This document shows, piece by piece, positions 51,380 through 62,400 of a DNA stretch of 64,000 nt. The notes beneath the pieces are model-generated. The model saw only the letters and a program-made list of their open reading frames with translations. It searched no databases and was not told the DNA's origin. Location: contig JAUCBJ010001661.1 of assembly GCA_032718475.1 (NCBI GenBank), forward strand, positions 1-64,000, given 5' to 3'. The translations under genes were made by a program, and so were the position numbers. Numbering within the stretch: position 1 is the stretch's first letter; the number at the start of each line of letters is the position of its first letter. This DNA comes from Nemertoderma westbladi. Lineage: Eukaryota > Xenacoelomorpha > Nemertodermatida > Nemertodermatidae.

Positions 51380-51985
51380 ATTCTATTTAACCAATGTCAG
51401 ACGTTTTAAATTAACATTAAAAATCGATGTTAAAATTCAACGTCTGTTTAACGTTTGGGTTTAGTCATTTTTGTACATGATTAAATTTAACCAATGTCAG
51501 ACGTTGCAAAATAACGTTAAAAATTGATGTTAAAATTCAACGTCTGTTTAACGTTTGGGTTTAGTAATTTTTGTACATGATTAAATTTAACCAATGTCAG
51601 ACGTTTCAAAATAACGTTAAAAATTGATGTTAAAATTCAACGTCTGTTTAACGTTTGGGTTTAGTCACTTTTGTACATGATTAAATTTATTTAACCAATG
51701 TCAGACGTTTCAAAATAACGTTAAAAATTGATGTTAAAATTCAACGTCTGTTTAACGTTTGGGTTTAGTCACTTTTGTACATGATTAAATTTAACCAATG
51801 TCAGACGTTTCAAAATAACGTTAAAAATTGATGTTAAAATTCAACGTCTGTTTAACGTTTGGGTTTAGTCACTTTTGTACATGATTAAATTTAACCAATG
51901 TCAGACGTTTCAAAATAACGCTAAAAATCAAATGTTAAAATTGAACGTCAGTTTAACGTTTGGGTTTAGTTGATTATAGACATGT
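51380..51985. repeat. 100-bp tandem repeat, six copies
   Basis: The anchor CCAATGTCAG recurs at 51391, 51491, 51591, 51695, 51795 and 51895. Each unit holds CAGACGTT and, about 32 bp on, its inverse AACGTCTG, so every unit can form a hairpin. One unit has a TTTA insertion. The array ends about 255 bp before the DRAM start codon. Confidence 0.93.
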
Positions 51986-52239
51986 AGTTTTAAACCGATT
52001 ATAAGACGATAGAAAACGTTTGTTCTAAGTTATTTTAATAACTTTATTTTTCTAACCTAAAACAGACTAAAGTCTAACGTTAGATTAGCGTAATTAACGT
52101 AAAATGTTTGCAGGGTACAACTACAGTGTAAACAGTAGGCCCTACTAACTACAGTAGGCCTAGGCCTAAATCAGTCTGCTGTCTCTGTTAACTAGGTAGG
52201 TTAGGTAGCTAACAGCTAACATAGCTAGCTGTATAGACT

Positions 52240-53109
52240 ATGCCGCGTTTATTCTCACTGATTGCTGTAGAACTCAGCCACCTAACAGTTGGTTTCGCAT
52301 CTCTACCTGTTTGTTTGGTGGTCCTCTGTTGGGTCGCATTCTCCGTTTCCTACATTGTAGCGGTCGGCAGCGACCACGTCTACTTCCTATGGCCGTACAT
52401 AAGCGATACAGGCACGCGTCCCCCGGAGAGCTGCATATTCGGTCAAATGATGAACATTGTCGCTCTGCTAGTCGCCTATTCCGTGTACATACGCTACCGT
52501 CAGTTTGTTTACATCTCAGTAACCAACAACGATGCGACAAGTCTACGTTTACCATTTTACTCAAAGGTTTACTTAACCTTTGGTTATTTATCAGCATTTG
52601 GTTTATCTTTAGTTGGTAACTTCCAAGAGACCGGAGTCCACGTAGTTCACTTCACCGGGGCCTGTTTGTGTTTCGGTTTCGGTATTGCTACGGCATTCTC
52701 CGACGCTGTCATCTCTTGTTCGCACATCGGCGTAGAACGCTCGCGTCGCAGTTTATTCATTCGTTTCGCTATTCCGACTTGCGCCGCTGTATTCTTCCTT
52801 TCTACTGTGGTCGCCGGCGCCACAGCATTGTACCAACGTAACTCCACTCCCCAGGGTAATCATGACTCGTCGCCTTGGAAATGGAATTCCAGCACTGTAG
52901 GCTTCAATGCGCATCTAGTTAGCACCTTCTCGGAATGGCTTCTGGCCTTTTCCTTTGCCGCGTATTTTATGACTTTGATTCCTGACTTTCAGGAAATCGG
53001 AATGGACGTTCGTTACCGTGGTAACGAATTCGAGGATTCAAATGTCCAAGAAAGAAGTTCGTTGTTAAACAGTGGTCATGCTACTAGACTCCCGTACGTG
53101 ATAACCTAG
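52240..53109 (+). CDS. DRAM: DRAM-family lysosomal membrane protein (Frag1/DRAM/Sfk1)
   Basis: 289 residues with six hydrophobic segments (about 8-35, 66-86, 103-122, 130-154, 172-196, 226-249), the topology of DRAM1/DRAM2 proteins that act in lysosomes and promote autophagy. Family signatures include the early PYISDTGTRPPESCIFGQMMN block and NFQETGVHVVHFTGA. The C-terminal cytosolic tail carries ERSSLL (about 271-276), a canonical acidic di-leucine signal for lysosomal sorting. Two N-glycosylation sequons (NST, NSS) lie in the last lumenal loop. There is no intron, unlike vertebrate homologues. The coding part is clearly richer in G and C than its flanks. AATAAA follows at 53439-53444. Confidence 0.9.
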   Translation: MPRLFSLIAVELSHLTVGFASLPVCLVVLCWVAFSVSYIVAVGSDHVYFLWPYISDTGTRPPESCIFGQMMNIVALLVAYSVYIRYRQFVYISVTNNDATSLRLPFYSKVYLTFGYLSAFGLSLVGNFQETGVHVVHFTGACLCFGFGIATAFSDAVISCSHIGVERSRRSLFIRFAIPTCAAVFFLSTVVAGATALYQRNSTPQGNHDSSPWKWNSSTVGFNAHLVSTFSEWLLAFSFAAYFMTLIPDFQEIGMDVRYRGNEFEDSNVQERSSLLNSGHATRLPYVIT

Positions 53110-53438
53110 ACCCACCCTTCAGCCCAACCCACCCCAGACTAGTCGGTACACCCATTACCGTACATACACCCGCCCATTATAACATTATTCTTAGACTACG
53201 GTATGCCAGAACTTATTGTGTAAACAATTTGTTTGTCTGAACATATAGTTTTTTGGTGTTAATTAGCAGATGGTTTTGGTTTTTTGAAGATTTTTTTACA
53301 TTAAATTACATACAAACATTTGCTTTAAACACTAAATTCAATTTGATTTTAATTTTTTTTAATAGTACAAAGATTAACTATGATTATCTATGAAATGCGC
53401 GGTACAATATCGCATTTATAGTCAAATCAAAATGTTTC

Positions 53439-53444
53439 AATAAA
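53439..53444 (+). terminator. Polyadenylation signal AATAAA of DRAM gene
   Basis: The first AATAAA on the plus strand in a plausible position, about 330 bp after the stop codon. Confidence 0.45.
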
Positions 53445-54955
53445 TTTGGGGAAAATATAAATCAATTACTGTATCGATAGTTTCGATATTTTTCAGAAAA
53501 AATATATGTTGTAATTTATTATTATTATTTATTATTCAATTTGTTTAATTTTTGATAAGTTTGAGAAGCAGTTATGCATAATTTTATAAAAAATGTTGGC
53601 ACGTACTCAACTCTATACCTCTTCTGGAATAATTAGTAACATTTTTTATCAATCAATATAAAATTAAAAGTGTTAGATCTATAATTATTATTGATATATT
53701 CAATATTTCGAACAGCACTGCTCTTGATACTGCTATTTGGGCGGAATATGTTTTTATATAATTTGGTTTCTGACCCAAAATTAAATAGTTTAGCTAATAA
53801 TACTCAGACTAAACTTAAGTGCCTTCCTTAACTCAAACAACTTGCCATCTTTATTTTATAGTTTATGTACTGTTTGTTGGGAAATTATCATTATTGGGGT
53901 ATTTTATACATAATTATATTAATTTGGTCTTTTATTCAATTATTTATCTTTATAATAATTACATAACATTATGTTGAATATAAGTAAAGTATATCAATGT
54001 ATATATATATTACTGTATTGGGTCTGGGTGTGCTAATTATCTGCATGCATTGGTGCTATTTTTATTCTGTGAAAATTATAATGAAGTTTTGATTAAATTC
54101 ATGTAGAAAGAATTCCGCCTTCATTTTTAATGACCAGTTAGGTTGTTGCTTTCTGTCGTCGGAACAGATAAGGGGACTTTCGACGCAATACAAATTCACC
54201 TCTTTCCAGGGGGAAATTCGACTCAAATAACAGCTGATTATTGCCAAAAATATAACTATTACCGGTTTATTGTTTTGGTTAGAATAACGCGCTACTGTAA
54301 CCTGCTCATTTCCCCAAATTGAGAATTTAACATTGAGGCGGGATATTAATTCGCAGAGATGGGATTTGCGTCACGTTTCCCCCCATCATGTCTCCGTTGG
54401 TATGGGTCGCTCTCCACTATTCCCCGTGTTTGAATACCAGAGGGTCCAGTCCAGGTTTGTTGGCTGTTACGTCATCATCGGAAGTCAAGTGGATTGTTGT
54501 GATCCACTGGCCGTCTGGTGTAGAAAATGTGATATTTTAATAAGGGAGAATATTATTAATTAAAATCAGAACATAATTTTATTAATTAATTAATATCAAA
54601 CTTGTTATTTTCCGAATTAAGTTAATAACATCTGATGACACGTAATTACAGTATGTGGGATATAAATTCATTATGCGGTAAAAAAAAATGCGCTTTAGGT
54701 CAATGGGTGCAAAGGTCAATATGGGTAGGCCTACAACGAGTCAAAAGGAACAAAACGAGTTAAACGTTACGAGTTAACGACGTTACGGGTTACAAGTTAA
54801 CGAGTATAAAACGTGACAAAGGGTACAAAACAGGGTGTCAAAGGGTATAGACAAAACGAGTCAAGGTGTACAACATCAAAGAAAGGGTACAACGAGACAA
54901 AGGGTACAAACCAGGCGGTTATTTAGTTCGTTTATTATTTTGGTTAGGGTTAGTT
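53445..54955. other. Non-coding AT-rich stretch
   Basis: No gene is recognised. At 54735-54925 a low-complexity part repeats AAAGGGTACAAA and ACGAGT words. Confidence 0.5.
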
Positions 54956-54959
54956 GGTC

Positions 54960-55129
54960 AGACCTCAACGATAATTAAAACTGTCATGTTACCCTAAGTC
55001 ATAATCTAATAAATTCCGCTAAATTTCTTAGATTATGACTTAGGATTACATGACAGTTTTAATTATTAATTAATATATTCATCTGTACATCATGACAGTT
55101 TTAATTAGGGTTGAGGCCGCAACTACTGT
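54960..55129. mobile_element. Palindromic MITE, copy 2
   Basis: Ends with the same AATTAAAACTGTCATG / CATGACAGTTTTAATT inverted repeats and outer CCTCAAC/GTTGAGG as 29369-29609. The inner inverted repeat is TAAGTCATAATCTAA / TTAGATTATGACTTA. Confidence 0.72.
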
Positions 55130-55519
55130 AACCAGCGAGTTTCATACAGTATAAAAATCGCAGTTGTTCACTGCTCGCAGTTGTGATCGCAGTTGTGACC
55201 TGTTGTACCGTTTTTTACATTTTTGTACTCTTTGACCTGTTAAGTTCTCTTTGACACGGAATAAAAAAAAATGTGTTGGTGGCATTTCTGACAACACCTA
55301 CAATCGGTAACAATATTTAGTCACAGTAAAACACCAGCAGGCCTACCGCAGTCAAGTATGATCACAAACAACGTGAATAATAGAAGATCGCTGTCTAAAC
55401 ATAATTCTGCTTAAATGTTTCGACTCAGCATATCGCCGGCAAGTCTCGGGGTAAAGCAGTCCAACGTCTTTTTTTAATATTAACAAATATTTTTTGTTCT
55501 AGAGCATTTTATGTTTTTT

Positions 55520-55605
55520 TTTATCGTAGGACATTGTTTTCAATATTTTCTCGCCTCGCGCTTATTAACCTCGCTGGGGCTCGGTAAATAAAATACCTCG
55601 AGAAT
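55520..55605 (-). repeat. Dispersed repeat, copy B
   Basis: Reverse-complement relative of 476-558 (TTATTAACCTCGCTG, GGTAAATAAAATACCTCGAG). Confidence 0.5.
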
Positions 55606-55944
55606 AGTGACCAAAGTAATAAAATAATTATTATTCAGCAAAGAATGTAATATTTCATCTGAAATAAATATATACTGTATCTATAAGTGGAATGCCGAAG
55701 TTATTTTGAAAGCTCTTTTTAGGGTTATGTTAGGGTCTATTCACTAAGCCAGTGAGAATTCGCACACAGTTTTTTGTACAGTACATTGATAAACAATTTA
55801 AAATTTGTTCAGAGTTACAGAGAGTAGGCCTACAGTATTTCACTGAATTCATGTGTACTACGAATTTTTCTAAACTACACCATTGAAAGTAACCATGAGC
55901 AAACCCATCCAAATTATTGGATTGACGACCACCGATTGGGCACA

Positions 55945-56012
55945 GCTTTGCAAAGTCGGCAATGACGTCCAGGTTGGAAGTCTGACGCTCTTACCATTCA
56001 GCTAGCGGCTCA
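55945..56012 (-). repeat. tRNA-like SINE head (Gly-TCC-like 5' half)
   Basis: On the minus strand TAGCTGAATGGTAAGAGC is a good A box. It is followed by GACTTCCAACC, resembling an anticodon loop with TCC. No matching acceptor stem or T-arm B box is seen, so this is a tRNA-derived repeat and not a tRNA gene. Confidence 0.45.
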
Positions 56013-56109
56013 AGTAAAATATAGACCTGGAAGTACTATCTGATACCTTGTATGTCCGCAATTTACCTCCTCAGGGCCTCCCATCTGTCAATTCCATCAT
56101 ATGCTGCCA

Positions 56110-56160
56110 CTGTGCTCAACCCTACAGTACTTGGCCGTCTTTAACCACTCGGCTACAATG
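56110..56160 (-). repeat. tRNA-like SINE head (Ser/Leu-like)
   Basis: Minus strand TAGCCGAGTGGTTAAAGACG is a class II-type A box. AGGGTTGAGC about 20 bp on is a weak B box. Too short and too divergent for a working tRNA gene. Confidence 0.4.
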
Positions 56161-56169
56161 AAAGGGTAG

Positions 56170-57341
56170 CGTATATTAATCATGAACCATCACGGCCACA
56201 ATGATTAATCATACACTCTAGCTACTAATTTAGGTAGGACAGTTACACCCATAGAGAATTGCGACCGGTATATTTTTATAATTTATATGGGTGAACGAGT
56301 GGTTTTTATAATACCTAATACCAATAATAAATTACACTTAGACTAGATGCTTACATAATGACTTTCCTTACCTTTGATTCTTTACACGGTATAACAAATA
56401 CCTATAACCTAAAAGTAATATTTTCAATTAATTACAATAAAATCTAACTTGATGTTTTATTTTAATTACCATAGATTATATAAATTATTAAATCATTTAA
56501 ACAGGTAATTTGTAGTTCAGCACTGTTATAGACACAGTTGGGATTAATTTTTAAACTGATAAAAAGAAAAACGATTTGAACTACAGTAAGTATGTGTACT
56601 GAGTATGTGTAACTTTGCACCAGTAGTATGTAAGATCAATGTAGGTCTAGCATCATAGCACAATACGGGTAGGGTAAGTACAGTAAGTATTCTATTCAAC
56701 CTAAAATAAGATGAGAAAGGCATTATCTTTACAGACATAACAAATTTACAAATAAATATGATGCAAACATTAATATCATTATAATTAAAATTGCACTAAT
56801 TCTGGATAGTAGGCCATTCAATTACGAATTATTCAGAATAGTCACGGTTCAGAGAGGCAGACAATTGCAGGTAACATCTGAAACTTCAACATCAGGTAGA
56901 GCACTACCAAAGAGCAAAAGTAGTTGTCGGTGACACCTGAACAAATAAAATAGTTTATTATGGAGTTGACGAACCCGATAAAAGCAATAAGTGAATTAGA
57001 TATAATAATAATTCAACACATTCAAGATTTATTACAAAAGTTATTCTAACATAAACGTCTCTTTCGTTAATCTCGGTGTGTGTGCTAGTCAGTTATGTCG
57101 CAAGGCCTAGAACTGTACAGTACAACGTACACTAAGAAACACTAAGAAGCACATGTGTTGCATTGGAAAATCAGACTGTAATGCATCCCGATTCTATTTA
57201 GTAGTGGGGGCCAATACACATATGGTCCTGGAATATAGTGTCGTAATTCAGTGACATGAACCCCTTCCCCCGATTTTTTTTTACAAATCTTAATTTGATT
57301 GCATACGCTACAAATACATGACGTATTACTAATATTGTTTA
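56170..57341. other. Non-coding; 3' flank of CERK gene
   Basis: No gene. On the minus strand AATAAA occurs overlapping the CERK stop (about 57343-57338) and again near 57031-57026, either of which could end its transcript. Confidence 0.4.
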
Positions 57342-59484
57342 TTATTTTATCAGGCGATCTATTACTGACCTAACTTCTATATCCTGGTAGTCTAACATTT
57401 CCCCGTCTACGTTCCATCGGGACAAATGTTTGTGTTTATATGATTCAGTTCCGCCTGCGTTGACGCCTCCTATTGGACGAATCATAGCCGCCTTGGTAGA
57501 TATGACATCAACAAATGGTAAATCCAAAGGACTCTATGGAAGAAATGTTATATTGTTAAAAATAAGAGATTCATATAGGCATACTGTAACTGTAGGCCTA
57601 TACTCACTGGTGTTGGGATGGCTAAGAGAGAGGATATATCATTATTTAGCTGTTTTTTTTGTACTGAGGTTTTGGTGGGTGGGTGTGTGTGTGTGTCGGA
57701 ATCCCCAAGATGTAGCCATAGTAAAATTATAATTGTTCGCTAAAATGGCTTGCCGCTTCTGGTGCACGAAGGCCCCACTCGTGTATTTCTTACCTCTCCA
57801 CATGCGAGAACGTGCCGCTGTAGAAACTTTTTAAAGTGTTTCTTAGATGTGGCGCGAACAAGAACTATTTGCATGTAACCATCGGCCGCGTGTGTAACAG
57901 CTGATAGACCTCGTGGAAGACTCTCGAAATGAACCAATGGTTGAGCAGTGAACATAATCTGGTAATATGAACCCTTTATTGTTTCGAAGTTAGAAGACGA
58001 AAGTTCCGCTACAAAAATTAAAAATGATATCATCACTATCCATATATTTTCCTCTATTAATTAATTATACAGTAATACATATGTTAAATACGGGTAATAT
58101 ATTATTTTATATTATATGTCAAATACGAGATAGTAATATATCAGTATATATAATAATTTTATTGGCAAAATATCGTGAGGGAGATACGTATTTTCTTTCA
58201 GTATTGAGTAGCAAGTTAGTATGAATTTGTGCTTTTTAAGTAATTAATTAAAATTAAATTTTTTTCAGGCGTTCGGCAAAGTAATAATAATTGCTGTACT
58301 TACCTGGCATTGACACTCGCCTTTGTTCTATTAACTCGGCTCGAATACCTCTGTCGTTGGAATTCTTGGAACTGACGCTAGATGTCGCTGAGCTCGCTTC
58401 CAGGATGGGCGTTTTATCGCTGGAATCGACGGCGGAGGATCGATCGGTCCGACCGGAGTCGGCTCGGAGTCGGAGCCGGGGATCCGTTCCTACTGGGTCC
58501 GAAACCCGCGAGAAGTCGAATATAACCGGAGAACAACGGACTTCCAACGGACGAGGGAACATTCGGTTGGACCGGCCATCCGGGGAGCCGTTGGAGGTCG
58601 GTTCCGTGACGGGACCGAGGTTGGTAGTCGCGAAAACGTCGTAGGGGCGGTCCGGGTTGCTAGGGGAACTCGGGAGACCAGAGGCGTGTCTCGTCGACTG
58701 AGATTTCCCATGTGGTGGGGCAGATTCATTCTATGAATAAAAAATGTAATTGTTCACAAAATAACAAAGAATACAAAAATAAAAGTTTTATTCGGCCGTC
58801 AGGCCTGGGATTACGCACAAAGTCTGACAACTTACTTCCAGTGCGGTCCCCCCAGCACTATACTCCCCGATGAAATTCCATACTCCTTTAGCTACCATTT
58901 AAGGATGCAAAGCGGGAGATGCGCCCTGGCTAGTCCCCTTAAAGCATTCGTGCCGAAACGAAAACCTCCCTGCCCCCCAACATATGCAGGGATGAACCCA
59001 CGACCTCCGGAAATATGTGAATTCAAGCCAAAGGATTAAACCACTACGCTAAGGTGCAACATAATGTAACAAATAATATTAATGTAAAATCAAATAAGTA
59101 TCTATCAAACGCTCGCGATAATAGTAACCGGCTTGTTTAATCAATGGGATCGCAGGGTAAAGCTGGGTTCTACACCATTAATAAACTTGCAAACTATAAT
59201 AAGAAATCAATTAATTAGCAATGATACAAGTCCATTGCTCAACTATTGGTGATCTTAGGTTTACTAATACACGACTTACCTTCTCATCTTCACGTAACCG
59301 ACTGTTTATCTTTCCGCTCGGATGTGTTTGAGACTCGGCAGTGGCTGGCCCATCGGTTTGTCGACGTTCGAATTCGGTGTAAATTTCTCTGGGGTGACAG
59401 ACGTTGCAACCGGTACGACAGGGGGATGTTGGAGGAATGATAGCCGTAGGATCACTGTAGCTCGAAATCTCGCAATCGTAGCAC
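57342..59484 (-). CDS. CERK: Ceramide kinase family (CERK/CERKL), last four exons
   Basis: Exon A is 59484-59280 (donor AAG|GTAAGT), exon B 58730-58304 (after TTATTCATAG; donor CAG|GTAAGT), exon C 58008-57794 (after TTTTTGTAG; donor GAG|GTAAGA) and exon D 57533-57342 (after TTCCATAG). All phases fit: A starts after one base of a split codon, A to B is phase 0, B to C phase 1, C to D phase 0. Exon A carries the CERK cysteine motif (CRTGCNVC). Exon C has FTAQPLVHFESLPRGLSAV, then HAADG and LVRATSKKHFKKFLQRH. Exon D has LPFVDV and WNVDGE and the family C-terminus. CERK phosphorylates ceramide to ceramide-1-phosphate. The catalytic lipid-kinase domain lies upstream, outside the window. Exon B adds about 142 Ser/Pro/Arg-rich residues with no counterpart I know. 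CERK and CERKL cannot be told apart from this part. Confidence 0.88.
58765..59060 (-). mobile_element. tRNA-derived SINE in a CERK intron
   Basis: On the minus strand it starts GTTGCACC with A box TTAGCGTAGTGGTTTAATCC (59052-59033) and B box GTGGGTTCATCCCTG (59001-58987), at proper spacing. About 200 bp of unrelated body follows, ending in an A/T-rich tail (AATAAAACTTTTATTTTTG). It lies in the intron between exons A and B, in the same direction as the gene. Confidence 0.75.
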
Positions 59485-59486
59485 CT

Positions 59487-62400
59487 AAATACAGGAGCAG
59501 ACGGGTCAAACAAGGCCACTATTATGGCACCTGCATACAGGAACAGAGACGTCAAACAAGGTCACTACAGTATTATGGCACCTACATACAGGAGCAGAGG
59601 GGTCAAACAAGGTCACTACAGTATTATGGCACCTACATACAGGAGCAGAGGGGTCAAACAAGGTCACTGTTATGGCGCCTACATACAGGAACAGAGGGGT
59701 CAAACAAGGTCACTATTATGGCACCTAAATACAGGAGCAGACGGGTCAAACAAGGCCACTATTATGGCACCTGCATACAGGAACAGAGACGTCAAACAAG
59801 GTCACTACAGTATTATGGCACCTACATACAGGAGCAGAGGGGTCAAACAAGGTCACTACAGTATTATGGCACCTACATACAGGAGCAGAGGGGTCAAACA
59901 AGGTCACTGTTATGGCGCCTACATACAGGAACAGAGGGGTCAAACAAGGTCACTATTATGGCACCTAAATACAGGATCAGACGGGTCAAACAAGGCCACT
60001 ATTATGGCACCTGCATACAGGAACAGAGACGTCAAACAAGGTCACTACAGTATTATGGCACTTACATACAGGAGCAGAGGGGTCAAACAAGGTCACTGTT
60101 ATGGCGCCTACATACAGGAACAGAGGGGTCAAACAAGGTCACTATTATGGCACCTACATACAGGAGCAGTGGGGTCAAACAAGGTCACTATTATGGCGCC
60201 TACATACAGGAGCAGAGGGGTCAAACAAGGTCACTATTATGGCACCTAAATACAGGATCAGACGGGTCAAACAAGGCCACTATTATGGCGCCTACATACA
60301 GGAGCAGAGGGGTCAAACAAGGTCACTATTATGGCACCTACACACAGGAGCAGTGGGGTCATACAAGGTCACTATTATGGCGCCTACATACAGGAGCAGA
60401 GGGGTCAAACAAGGTCACTATTATGGCGCCTACATACAGGAGCAGTGGGGTCAAACAAGGTCACTATTATGGAGCCTACATACAGGAGCAGAGGGGTCAA
60501 ACAAGGTCACTACAGTATTATGGCACCTACATACAGGAGCAGAGGGGTCAAACAAGGTCACTACAGTATTATGGCACCTACATACAGGAGCAGAGGGGTC
60601 AAACAAGGTCACTGTTATGGCGCCTACATACAGGAACAGAGGGGTCAAACAAGGTCACTATTATGGCACCTAAATACAGGATCAGACGGGTCAAACAAGG
60701 CCACTATTATGGCACCTGCATACAGGAACAGAGACGTCAAACAAGGTCACTACAGTATTATGGCACCTACATACAGGAGCAGAGGGGTCAAACAAGGTCA
60801 CTGTTATGGCGCCTACATACAGGAACAGAGGGGTCAAACAAGGTCACTATTATGGCACCTACATACAGGAGCAGTGGGGTCAAACAAGGTCACTATTATG
60901 GCGCCTACATACAGGAGCAGAGGGGTCAAACAAGGTCACTATTATGGCACCTACATACAGGAGCAGAGGGGTCAAACAAGGTCACTATTATGGCACCTGC
61001 ATACAGAAGCAGAGACGTCAAACCAGGTCACTACAGTATTATGGCACCTACATACAGGAGCAGAGGGGTCAAACAAGGTCACTGTTATGGCGCCTACATA
61101 CAGGAACAGAGGGGTCAAACAAGGTCACTATTATGGCACCTACATACAGGAGCAGTGGGGTCAAACAAGGTCACTATTATGGCGCCTACATACAGGAGCA
61201 GAGGGGTCAAACAAGGCCACTATTATGGCACCTGCATACAGGAGCAGAGACGTCAAACAAGGTCACTACAGTATTATGGCACCTACATACAGGAGCAGAG
61301 GGGTCAAACAAGGTCACTATTATGGCACCTACATACAGGATCAGACGGGTCAAACAAGGTCACTATTATGGCACCTACAATCCTACATACAGGAGCAGTG
61401 GGGTCAAACAAGGTCACTATTATGGCACCTACATACAGGAGCAGTGGGGTCAAACAAGGTCACTATTATGGCGCCTACATACAGGATCAGACGGGTCAAA
61501 CAAGGCCACTATTATGGCACCTGCATACAGGAGCAGAGACGTCAAACAAGGTCACTACAGTATTATGGCACCTACATACAGGAGCAGAGGGGTCAAACAA
61601 GGTCACTATTATGGCACCTACATACAGGATCAGACGGGTCAAACAAGGCCACTATTATGGCACCTGCATACAGGAGCAGAGACGTCAAACAAGGTCACTA
61701 CAGTATTATGGCACCTACATACAGGAGCAGAGGGGTCAAACAAGGTCACTGTTATGGCGCCTACATACAGGAACAGAGGGGTCAAACAAGGTCACTATTA
61801 TGGCACCTACATACAGGAGCAGTGGGGTCAAACAAGGTCACTATTATGGCGCCTACATACAGGAGCAGAGGGCTCAAACAAGGTCACTATTATGGCACCT
61901 ACATACAGGAGCAGTGGGGTCAAACAAGGTCACTATTATGGCACCTACATACAGGAGCAGAGGGGTCAAACAAGGTTACTATTATGGCACCTACACACAG
62001 GAGCAGTGGGGTCATACAAGGTCACTATTATGGCGCCTACATACAGGAGCAGTGGGGTCAAACAAGGTCACTATTATGGAGCCTACATACAGGAGCAGAG
62101 GGGTCAAACAAGGTCACTATTATGGAGCCTAAATACAGGAGCAAAGGGGTCAAACAAGGTCACTATTATGGCGCCTACATACAGGAGCAGTGGGGTCAAA
62201 CAAGGTCACTATTATGGCGCCTACATACAGGAGCAGAGGGGTCAAACAAGGTCACTATTATGGCACCTACACACAGGAGCAGTGGGGTCATACAAGGTCA
62301 CTATTATGGCACCTACATACAGGAGCAGAGGGGTCAAACAAGGTCACTATTATGGCGCCTACATACAGGAGCAGTGGGGTCAAACAAGGTCACTATTATG

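Noticed and set aside
54945-54960. GGTTAGGGTTAG, telomere-like
   Set aside because: Only two units, adjacent to a MITE end; no array.
55945-56160. tRNA genes
   Set aside because: A boxes are good, but acceptor stem and T arm cannot be formed; they fit SINE heads.
59322-62132. A 936-codon plus-strand open frame (and a 707-codon frame in another phase)
   Set aside because: It is made of the 46-bp satellite, which is open in several frames; its first part is antisense to CERK exon A. No codon bias or domain supports a protein.
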